NCBI GenBank assembly: GCA_029259935.1
Contig: JAJDEH010000412.1
Coordinates: 1 to 44,888 of the forward strand
Length of the DNA stretch: 44,888 nucleotides
Direction: 5' to 3'
From: Planctomycetota bacterium
GTDB lineage: Bacteria > Planctomycetota > Planctomycetia > Pirellulales > Pirellulaceae
This document shows positions 1-7,145 of this stretch, piece after piece. Both the position numbers and the translations under genes were made by a program. How positions within the stretch are numbered: the first letter of the stretch is position 1; every line of letters starts with the position of its first letter. The notes beneath the pieces were generated by a model. That model ran no database searches and was not told where the DNA came from. It was given only the letters and a program-made list of their open reading frames with translations.

Positions 1-269
1 CCCTCTTGGCTTCTGTTCTATTCGTGTGGCGAATTCAACAAGCCGTCTGGCATAGAGACCCGCACCATACGAACAGGCAGAATTGGCGTCGGGGTTTCCT
101 CATCGCGCGCCAGGCGGTAGCATTCTAGGCGCTGCTAATGAAGTCATGCGATGAGCCTCTTTGTCGACCGCGACTTGTCGAGGCCTCGCTGAGTTCATCG
201 TACCGCTAGACGGTCCCGATCCGTCTAGCCCAACACTGGCATTCTGACTCTCCTCCTAAGGAATCGATC
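1..269. other. Leader region upstream of the fad operon
   Basis: No confident gene. Two forward frames are open from the window edge, one to a TAG at 118-120 and one to a TAG at 126-128. The second reads a short hydrophobic stretch followed by a Trp/Arg-rich tail and could be the C-terminus of an upstream membrane protein, but about 40 codons is too little to call. The rest holds the inverted repeat described separately and the ribosome binding site TAAGGA at 257-262, seven bases before the ATG at 270. Confidence 0.5.
206..228. promoter_or_regulatory. 8-bp perfect inverted repeat upstream of fadJ, operator candidate
   Basis: Arms CTAGACGG (206-213) and CCGTCTAG (221-228) are exact reverse complements separated by the 7 bases TCCCGAT. 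The site is 41 bases before the fadJ start and is not followed by a T run, so a terminator is unlikely. Fatty-acid degradation operons are commonly controlled by TetR- or GntR-family repressors that bind palindromes of about this length. That such a protein binds here is inference, and no regulator gene is in the window. Confidence 0.45.
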
Positions 270-2420
270 ATGTCGCCGTCGCCGACAATCAGCGTCTCGA
301 TGCTTGAGCCCGACATCGCCATGCTGACCCTCGATGCGCCAGATAAGGGTGCGAATATCCTGTCGCGTTCCGTGCTTGACGAGTTTTCCCAGCAGCTTGA
401 TCAACTTGAAACTCGAGACGACTTGGCGGGACTGATCATTTGCTCCGGCAAGCCGAGCATGTTCATTGCCGGCGCGGACCTGCGCGAGTTCGCGGCTTCG
501 CTGGACGCACCCAAGGAAGACGTCGTCAACATTTGCCGGCGCGGACAGACGCTATTCGGCCGCTTGGCGAAGTGCCCCTTTGTTACCGTCGCAGCGATCG
601 ACGGCATTTGCGTGGGCGGAGGCGCCGAACTGGCCATCTGGTGTGACCGGCGCGTGCTGTCCAACAACCCAAAGACCGAATATGGTTTCCCGGAAGTCAA
701 ATTGGGGTTGTTTCCCGGTTGGGGAGGCACGGCGCGGACGCCCCGCATTATCGGCGTTGGCAATGCGATTGAGATGATTACCGGCGGCGAGTCGATCAGT
801 GCGCGCGAGGCATTCGCCCTGGAACTAGCCTCCGATGTTGTACCCGCGGATAAGTTAATTTCCGCCGCCGCCAACGTCATTCGCGCCGAGCAGAATTCGG
901 GTCGCTATTTGAAGGATCGCGATCGCTGGGCGGAACCCATCGAACTGAACGAAACCGAACACGGCTTTTTGGGAATTACGGCGTCGGCTTACATCCAGCA
1001 ACAAACCAAAGGGCAATACCCGGCTCCGATGGCGGCGTTGGAATTAATGATGGAATCGGTCGCCCTCGACGCCGAATCAGCGTGCCAGATGGAAGCCGAA
1101 GGCATGGCGGAACTGTTCGGTTCTCCCGTCAACGCGGCGCTGCTGAATGTTTTCTTCCTGCAAGACCGGATCAAAAAGGATCGAGGCATCGATCGGGAAG
1201 ATGTTGAGCCCAAAAGCATTGGCACCATCGCCGTAATCGGAGCCGGCATCATGGGCGCGGGGATTGCATCGGCCAACGTCAAACGCAAACTTCCCGTCGT
1301 ACTCACCGACGCCAATGCCGATTCGCTTTCCAAGGGAGCGAAACTGGTCCTGGAAGAGGTTGCCTTCAATCGGGAAACGAAAGGAATCGACGCGCAGCGC
1401 GCCGTGGAGTTCGGCCCTCTGCTGAACATCACGCACGGTGACGCCGCGGACGCGGAATTGGCCGCTTGCGATTTGGTCATCGAGGCGGTGGTTGAAAACC
1501 CCGAGGTGAAAAAGAAGATCTTCGCGCGGCTTGAACCTCAACTGCGTGAAGACGCGATTCTGGCATCCAACACGTCGACCATTCCAATCACGAAACTGGC
1601 CGAGGATCTGCAGCGGCCCGAGCAGTTTTGCGGGATTCACTTTTTCAACCCGGTCCGGCGGATGAAACTAGTCGAAGTTATTCGCGGCGAGAAAACAAGC
1701 GACGAAACGACCCGGACCGCCGTCGCCTATGCCAAAAAAATTGGCAAGATGCCGATTGTCGTGAACGACGGCCCGGGCTTCCTCGTCAACCGGCTGCTGT
1801 TCCCATACATGAACGAGTCGGTGGAATTGTTGTGCGAAGGAGCGCCGATCAAAGACATCGAACGCGCGGCGAAGAAGTTCGGCATGCCGATGGGCCCCAT
1901 CGAACTGTTCGACATGGTCGGACTCGACACGGCGATCTATGCCGGAATTACCATGGTGCAGGCCTTTCCCGACCGCTTCGTTGCGTCGCCCGTGCTGCCC
2001 GCGCTGATGAAGGCCGGCCGCTTGGGACAGAAGAGCGGCGCGGGATTCTATTCTTACAACAACCGCAAGAAGCGGCCGGAACTCGATCCCGACCTGGATC
2101 GTATGCTCGCAATCTACATGCGCGAGCCGACCGAATTTACTCCGGAATCCATCACTGCCAGGCTGTTTCTGCCAATGTTGCTGGAAGCGACTCGGGCGCT
2201 GGAAGCCCATATCGTGCGCGACGTGCGCGACGTCGATTTTGGCCTGATCTTTGGCCTCGGCTTTCCGCCGTTCAAAGGCGGATTATTGCACTGGGCCGAC
2301 TCGTTGGGAGCCAGCAAGATTTTGGAAATGCTCAAGCCTTTCGAGGATCTGGGCGAACGAATGCGGCCCACTTCGTTGCTGCTGGAGATGGCCGAGACGG
2401 GCGGCAAGTTTTATCAATAA
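270..2420 (+). CDS. fadJ: Fatty acid oxidation multifunctional protein, enoyl-CoA hydratase / 3-hydroxyacyl-CoA dehydrogenase
   Basis: Product of 716 aa, the usual length of FadJ/FadB alpha subunits. Residues about 1-190 form a crotonase domain; the catalytic acids match E120 in GGAEL and E142 in FPEVKLGLFPGWGG. Residues about 318-500 are an NAD-binding 3-hydroxyacyl-CoA dehydrogenase domain with the dinucleotide loop GAGIMG at 324-329 and the catalytic His about 457 in GIHFFNPV. The C-terminal dehydrogenase dimerisation domain follows. The enzyme hydrates trans-2-enoyl-CoA and oxidises the L-3-hydroxyacyl-CoA in cytoplasmic beta-oxidation. The start is fixed by TAAGGA seven bases upstream. 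The thiolase gene begins 21 bases after the stop, so the pair forms the usual alpha/beta complex operon. I cannot separate fadB from fadJ by eye; the symbol reflects size and lineage. Confidence 0.93.
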   Translation: MSPSPTISVSMLEPDIAMLTLDAPDKGANILSRSVLDEFSQQLDQLETRDDLAGLIICSGKPSMFIAGADLREFAASLDAPKEDVVNICRRGQTLFGRLAKCPFVTVAAIDGICVGGGAELAIWCDRRVLSNNPKTEYGFPEVKLGLFPGWGGTARTPRIIGVGNAIEMITGGESISAREAFALELASDVVPADKLISAAANVIRAEQNSGRYLKDRDRWAEPIELNETEHGFLGITASAYIQQQTKGQYPAPMAALELMMESVALDAESACQMEAEGMAELFGSPVNAALLNVFFLQDRIKKDRGIDREDVEPKSIGTIAVIGAGIMGAGIASANVKRKLPVVLTDANADSLSKGAKLVLEEVAFNRETKGIDAQRAVEFGPLLNITHGDAADAELAACDLVIEAVVENPEVKKKIFARLEPQLREDAILASNTSTIPITKLAEDLQRPEQFCGIHFFNPVRRMKLVEVIRGEKTSDETTRTAVAYAKKIGKMPIVVNDGPGFLVNRLLFPYMNESVELLCEGAPIKDIERAAKKFGMPMGPIELFDMVGLDTAIYAGITMVQAFPDRFVASPVLPALMKAGRLGQKSGAGFYSYNNRKKRPELDPDLDRMLAIYMREPTEFTPESITARLFLPMLLEATRALEAHIVRDVRDVDFGLIFGLGFPPFKGGLLHWADSLGASKILEMLKPFEDLGERMRPTSLLLEMAETGGKFYQ

Positions 2421-2441
2421 GACAAGCAGAGCACCGATATC

Positions 2442-3608
2442 ATGACAACGAACAACAGCGCGGTAGTCGTCGATTGCGTTCGCACGCCGATCGGACGGGC
2501 CCATAAGGAGCGCGGGTTCTTTCGCGAGATCCGCAGCGATGACTTGGCCGTCGAGTGCATCAAGGCGTTGGTCGAGCGGACCGGAATCGACCCCGCCGCC
2601 ATCCAAGACGTCGTACTCGGCAACACTCAGCAGACCCGCGAGCAAGGAATGAACATCGCCCGCATCGTCGGGTTAATGGCGGGGCTGCCGGTCGAATCGG
2701 GCGGAGCCACGATCAATCGGTTATGCGGCAGCAGCCTGCAAGCACTCAATCAGGCGGCCCATTCTATCGTTGCCGGCAGCGAGGATGTGCAGATCGTGGG
2801 TGGCTTGGAGCACATGCAACACCTGCCCATGGACCATGGGATCGATATCAACCCCAAGCTGTTTCGGCATACGTCGAAAGGCGCGCTGATGATGGGCATC
2901 ACGGCCGAGTTCTTGGCGCAAACGCAAGATATCTCGCGCGAAGATCAAGACCAGTTCGCTTTTCACAGCCACCAGCGAGCGGCGGCGGCACAAGACGCCG
3001 GCCAATTCCAAGCCGAGATGATTCCGGTTTACGCTCGCGACGAAGAAGGCAATCGCTTTCTGGCCGACTACGACCAGTGCGTTCGGCGGGACACCAGTCT
3101 GGAAGCGCTGGCCGCCCTGCAGCCGGCCTTCATGCCCAAGATGGGAACGGTAACCGCGGGCAACAGTTCGCCGCTGAACGACGGCGCGGCGGCAATGCTG
3201 GTAATGGGCGAAGGAACGGCCGCATCGCTTGGCTTGAAGCCGCTGGTCCGCGTGCGCGCGACGGCCGTGGCGGGTGTCGAACCCTCGGTCATGGGAACGG
3301 GTCCCGTACCGGCTACCAAGAAGGCTCTCCAACGTGCCGGAGTCGAACTGAGTGATATCGATCTGATCGAATTGAACGAGGCCTTCGCCGCTCAGGCTCT
3401 GGCTTGCATCCGCATGCTGGAAATGGACGAACAGAAGGTGAATATCCGCGGCGGAGCGACCGCCATCGGACATCCACTCGGAGCCAGCGGCGCACGCATT
3501 GCCACCACCTTAATTCACACCATGATCAGCCAGGACGCCAATTTAGGCTTGGCGACGATGTGCATCGGCGCGGGACAGGGAATCGCAACCATCTTCGAAC
3601 GCGTATAA
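2442..3608 (+). CDS. fadA: Acetyl-CoA acyltransferase (3-ketoacyl-CoA thiolase)
   Basis: Product of 388 aa, matching the thiolase family length. The acyl-accepting Cys is C95 in INRLCGSSLQAL. The other active-site blocks are NEAFAAQAL, GGATAIGHPLGASGAR with H344, and CIGAGQG with C374. It cleaves 3-ketoacyl-CoA with CoA to acetyl-CoA and a shortened acyl-CoA, the last step of beta-oxidation, and normally assembles with the FadB/FadJ alpha subunit encoded immediately upstream. The 21-base gap to fadJ and 42-base gap to the acyl-CoA ligase argue for one transcript. An acetoacetyl-CoA-specific thiolase is the alternative, but the pairing with fadJ favours the long-chain degradative role. Confidence 0.92.
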   Translation: MTTNNSAVVVDCVRTPIGRAHKERGFFREIRSDDLAVECIKALVERTGIDPAAIQDVVLGNTQQTREQGMNIARIVGLMAGLPVESGGATINRLCGSSLQALNQAAHSIVAGSEDVQIVGGLEHMQHLPMDHGIDINPKLFRHTSKGALMMGITAEFLAQTQDISREDQDQFAFHSHQRAAAAQDAGQFQAEMIPVYARDEEGNRFLADYDQCVRRDTSLEALAALQPAFMPKMGTVTAGNSSPLNDGAAAMLVMGEGTAASLGLKPLVRVRATAVAGVEPSVMGTGPVPATKKALQRAGVELSDIDLIELNEAFAAQALACIRMLEMDEQKVNIRGGATAIGHPLGASGARIATTLIHTMISQDANLGLATMCIGAGQGIATIFERV

Positions 3609-3636
3609 TCACCGAGAGAGTCGCCATCTTCACGGA

Positions 3637-3643
3637 AGGTGAT
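3637..3643 (+). promoter_or_regulatory. Ribosome binding site deciding the fadD start
   Basis: AAGGTGAT-type sequence is complementary to the 3' end of 16S rRNA and sits seven bases before ATG 3651. The in-frame GTG at 3639 lies within this element, so the ATG is the better start. Confidence 0.6.
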
Positions 3644-3650
3644 AACCCGT

Positions 3651-5324
3651 ATGCGCGAGACCGCACACCCAACGCTTCTGTCTCTGCTCGCCGACTGTGT
3701 CGCGCGGAAATCCGATACCCCCGCGATACATTTCAAAGTCGACGGGCAGTTCCACACCAAGACTTGGGGGCAACTGGCCCATGACGTAGGGCGAACCGCG
3801 GCCGTGTTAGTGTCGCTCGATGTACAGCCCGGCGACGCGGTGGTTCAGGTTGCCGAGAATCGCTACGAATGGATTGTGTCCGATCTCGCCATTCAATTCG
3901 CTCAAGCAGTCCATGTTCCCGTCCACGCGCCGTTGACGCCTCCGCAGATCAGTTGCCAGATCAACCATTGCCACGGCCAAGTAGTGATCGTTTCCGGCCC
4001 CGAGCAAGCAGAAAAACTGGCCGTCATGGCCGAGGAACTCCCCCGCGATACACGGTTTGCGTCGTTCGACCCTTGTAACGTCATGATCGGCGGTAAGCAC
4101 ATCGATGTGCTTGAAAATCGGTGGGCCGAGGTTTCGAGTTCACAGGCCGAGCAGGTTTGGCGAGATGCCCTCGATCGTGTTGCGCCCGAATCGCTGGCCA
4201 CGATTCTCTACACTTCGGGAACCACCGGTGAGCCGAAAGGAGTCATGTTGAGCCAGCAAAATCTCGTCTCCAATACCTTGGGAACGATGCACCAGTTGCG
4301 GCAAGATTCGAGCGACATCCGCTTGAGCTTCTTGCCGTTCAGTCACGTCTTTGCCCGTACCTGTGACATTTACACTTGGATCGCCGCCGGATCTCAGTTG
4401 GCTCTTGCGGAAAGTCGCGAGACGGTACTCGCCGATTGCGAGACGATCAAGCCAACCCTTATCAATGGTGTTCCCTATTTTTTTGACAAGGTACGTCGTC
4501 ATCTTGTCGATTCGGGTAAAGCCGATGTGGTCGACATCTTGAAGCGTGCTTTCGGAGGTCGCCTGCGACTTTGCTGCAGTGGTGGGGCCGCGTTGCCGGA
4601 TCACGTCTACGATTTTTACCAACAGCGGGGAATGCCCGTGCTGCAAGGTTATGGGCTTACGGAAACCTCTCCGGTGATTTCGATTTCAACTCCCAGTCAG
4701 ACAAAACGCGGCTGTGTGGGGGTCTCAATCTCCGACGTGGAAGTAAAGATTGCACCCGACGGCGAAATCCTGACGCGCGGGCCACACGTCATGCTGGGCT
4801 ACTTCAAAAATCAACAGGCAACGGACGAAGTCATTCGCGACGGTTGGTTCCATACGGGTGATCTGGGCGCACTGGACGACGATGGGTTTTTGCGAATTAC
4901 GGGCCGCAAAAAGGAGATCATCGTCACGATGAGCGGCAAGAATGTTGCTCCGGTTCTCTTGGAAACGATGCTGACCGAGGATCCGCTGATTTTACAGGCC
5001 ATGGTGGTTGGCGACGGACGCAAGTATCTCGCGGCCCTGATCGTTCCCGATCCGGACAATTTGAAGGCGGCCATCGTCGAGCTTGAGATTCCTGTCTCCT
5101 CAGCAGCGGAGGCGCTGGAACACCCAGAAGTACGGTGCATGTTTGAAGAGCGAATAAAGCAGCGATTGAACACGCTGTCTCGCTACGAGCAAATCGGCAG
5201 GTTTGTTCTCATGGATCGTGGATTTACAATTGATAGCAACGAGCTAACACCCAAGATGAGTCTGCGTCGCGATGTAATTGCCAGAAATTGCAAACAACTA
5301 ATCGACTCCATGTATCTAGAATAA
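3651..5324 (+). CDS. fadD: Long-chain acyl-CoA synthetase (AMP-binding ligase)
   Basis: ANL-superfamily ligase of 557 aa. The ATP/AMP loop YTSGTTGEPKG lies near residue 186, followed by GYGLTETSPV and the C-terminal hinge and lysine region TGDLGALDDDGFLRITGRKK. These, with the size, fit FadD-type or FadD15-type ligases, which activate fatty acids to acyl-CoA via an acyl-adenylate. I start at ATG 3651 because AAGGTGAT (3637-3643) lies seven bases before it. An in-frame GTG at 3639 would overlap that ribosome binding site. It is third in the fad operon and supplies substrate for FadJ/FadA. The last codons and stop lie inside an 18-bp tandem duplication (5313-5348), described separately. Chain-length preference cannot be read from sequence. 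Confidence 0.88.
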   Translation: MRETAHPTLLSLLADCVARKSDTPAIHFKVDGQFHTKTWGQLAHDVGRTAAVLVSLDVQPGDAVVQVAENRYEWIVSDLAIQFAQAVHVPVHAPLTPPQISCQINHCHGQVVIVSGPEQAEKLAVMAEELPRDTRFASFDPCNVMIGGKHIDVLENRWAEVSSSQAEQVWRDALDRVAPESLATILYTSGTTGEPKGVMLSQQNLVSNTLGTMHQLRQDSSDIRLSFLPFSHVFARTCDIYTWIAAGSQLALAESRETVLADCETIKPTLINGVPYFFDKVRRHLVDSGKADVVDILKRAFGGRLRLCCSGGAALPDHVYDFYQQRGMPVLQGYGLTETSPVISISTPSQTKRGCVGVSISDVEVKIAPDGEILTRGPHVMLGYFKNQQATDEVIRDGWFHTGDLGALDDDGFLRITGRKKEIIVTMSGKNVAPVLLETMLTEDPLILQAMVVGDGRKYLAALIVPDPDNLKAAIVELEIPVSSAAEALEHPEVRCMFEERIKQRLNTLSRYEQIGRFVLMDRGFTIDSNELTPKMSLRRDVIARNCKQLIDSMYLE

Positions 5325-5348
5325 GCGACGTACCTAGAATAAGCGACC
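5313..5348 (+). repeat. 18-bp tandem duplication over the fadD stop codon
   Basis: Copies at 5313-5330 and 5331-5348 match at 16 of 18 positions and share the 14-mer CTAGAATAAGCGAC. Each copy encodes Tyr-Leu-Glu-stop in the fadD frame, so the gene has a second in-frame stop 18 bases after the first. It looks like a recent slippage duplication. Confidence 0.85.
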
Positions 5349-5438
5349 AACGTTGTCGTGGGTCGCGCCGTGAAACAAACGCCATGATCGCGGGGCGATC
5401 GGCCACTTTCGAGCAGGAACGTCCATTTCGCTACTCCG

Positions 5439-7145
5439 ATGTCGACCACAACCAATCGCGACAGGCAAATTGAAACGAGTTCCGCGCGACGGACGATTGT
5501 CGCGCGCAGGCTGTCGCGCCTGTTGGGCTCGCTTCAGGTCGCGGTGATCTTTCTACCGATGTTTGCCTTAGTGCTGTTTTTGGGAACGCTCATTGAATCG
5601 TGGTATGACGCGGCCGTCGCTCGTCAACTCGTATATCAAACGTGGTGGTTCGCATTGTTGCTGGGGCTGTTGGGGGTCAATATTCTGTTTGCCGCGGTCA
5701 AAAAATGGCCTTGGAAAAAGCGCCAAACCGGCTTCTTGATCACGCATGTCGGCTTGCTGTGCTTAGTCTCGGGTGGAATGATCAACAGTTTGTCGGGCAT
5801 CGGCGGCAGAATGGTATTGGTCGATTCCGACAGCTTCACCGCCAGCCGTTTTGGCGATCATCAATCCAACGTGGTCACGGCGGCGATGGCCGAGACGATT
5901 CAAGTCAAGCGACAAGGTTCGAGGGTCGACGAAGGTTTGGTTGCCAATTTCCAGCCGGGCGCCGTTCCTTGGAGGTCCGCGGACTACTTTCCCCCGCCGA
6001 TAGAACAGCCCGCGCGGCTGCTGGCGTGGCTGGCTCATCCTTGGCCCCGGAGTTGGTCGCGTCGTTTCGAGGCCAACGCGCGCATCGAGGTACTCGAATA
6101 CTTGCCCCATGCGCGGCACGCGTCCTATGCGGCTGACGATTCGTCGGAGACGGCGTTCCCGGCAATCGAGTTCACGCTCGCGTCACCCTCGTTTGGCGAA
6201 CTGCCCTCGCAATGGGTGGCGCAGGACCAAAACAACCGCCGCATCGGCTCGGCGCGAGTCGAAGTGGTCGGTCACGCTTTCAATGAACAACAGCTCGCCG
6301 AGTTTCATCAGCCGCAACCGGCCATCAGTTTGGAAGATTCCGGCATTCGTGGCGTGCTGCAGTTTGTCACGGATTCCGACAGCCAGCTTCACTACCGCAC
6401 GTTCGCTGGATCCACGGACGAGGGGCTAGAATTCGAGCAATCGGGAAAGATCAAGCTCGACCAACCAACGCCGATTTGGCACAACAAGAATTGGCAATTG
6501 CGCGTGGCCACGTTTCTACCTCGGGCCGAGCGTCGTCCGCACTACGTGGCTGTCACGCGACGGTTGGGGCAGGAAGATGAATCGGCCCCACCCGCGATTC
6601 GGTGTCGGTTGTGGAAGCACGATGCATCGACCGAGTTTTGGCTCGGCAGAACCGCCGACTCTCTGACGGCGGTCAAGCTTGGCGCGGACGAGTACTTCGC
6701 CGGATACAATGCCAGCCGGCACTATTTGGACTTTGACTTAACGTTGCTCCGCGCCGAACAGACGTTGGACCATGGTTCGACTCAGCCGGCCAGCCAAACC
6801 AGCTATGTCCTGCTATCAGACCAGGAACAGGACATCAAAGCGGAACCTCGCATCATCCGGCTTAACGAACCGCTGTATCATCGCGGCTACAAAATTTATC
6901 AATCGCAGTGGCGTTCCGTGGGAATGGACGAAAATGCGCGGCCAATTAATTTGAGCGTCTTTAACGTGCGTCGCGATCCCGGCGTGCGATTGAAGTACGC
7001 TGGGTCGTTGATGGTGGGGCTGGGCATTGCGTGCATGTTTTACATGCGGGCCTACTTCTTTAGAAAAGACGGCAAACGCGATGGCGCGGAGCGTGACAGC
7101 GGTAACGAGCGGCCCAAGACCAAAAGGAAACGTCGCCGTGCTTAG
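5439..7145 (+). CDS. resB: ResB-like cytochrome c biogenesis protein
   Basis: Product of 568 aa. Membrane spans lie at about residues 30-52, 67-87 and 97-118, then a large extracytoplasmic domain (about 125-520) and a final span near 520-542 before a very basic tail ending in KRKRRRA. This is the ResB/Ccs1 arrangement of system II cytochrome c maturation, in which ResB and CcsA carry haem across the membrane and ligate it to apocytochrome CXXCH sites. The C-terminal part of the soluble domain contains NEPLYHRGYKIYQSQW, typical of the family. The downstream gene is ccsA, whose likely GTG start overlaps this stop by 8 bases, implying translational coupling. The start at 5439 lacks a strong ribosome binding site. 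The 114-base gap from fadD suggests a separate promoter, none of which I could identify. Confidence 0.85.
   Translation: MSTTTNRDRQIETSSARRTIVARRLSRLLGSLQVAVIFLPMFALVLFLGTLIESWYDAAVARQLVYQTWWFALLLGLLGVNILFAAVKKWPWKKRQTGFLITHVGLLCLVSGGMINSLSGIGGRMVLVDSDSFTASRFGDHQSNVVTAAMAETIQVKRQGSRVDEGLVANFQPGAVPWRSADYFPPPIEQPARLLAWLAHPWPRSWSRRFEANARIEVLEYLPHARHASYAADDSSETAFPAIEFTLASPSFGELPSQWVAQDQNNRRIGSARVEVVGHAFNEQQLAEFHQPQPAISLEDSGIRGVLQFVTDSDSQLHYRTFAGSTDEGLEFEQSGKIKLDQPTPIWHNKNWQLRVATFLPRAERRPHYVAVTRRLGQEDESAPPAIRCRLWKHDASTEFWLGRTADSLTAVKLGADEYFAGYNASRHYLDFDLTLLRAEQTLDHGSTQPASQTSYVLLSDQEQDIKAEPRIIRLNEPLYHRGYKIYQSQWRSVGMDENARPINLSVFNVRRDPGVRLKYAGSLMVGLGIACMFYMRAYFFRKDGKRDGAERDSGNERPKTKRKRRRA

Noticed and set aside
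1628..2506. 292-codon frame inside fadJ
   Set aside because: Alternative-frame shadow of the conserved dehydrogenase domain, Arg-rich, without family motifs.
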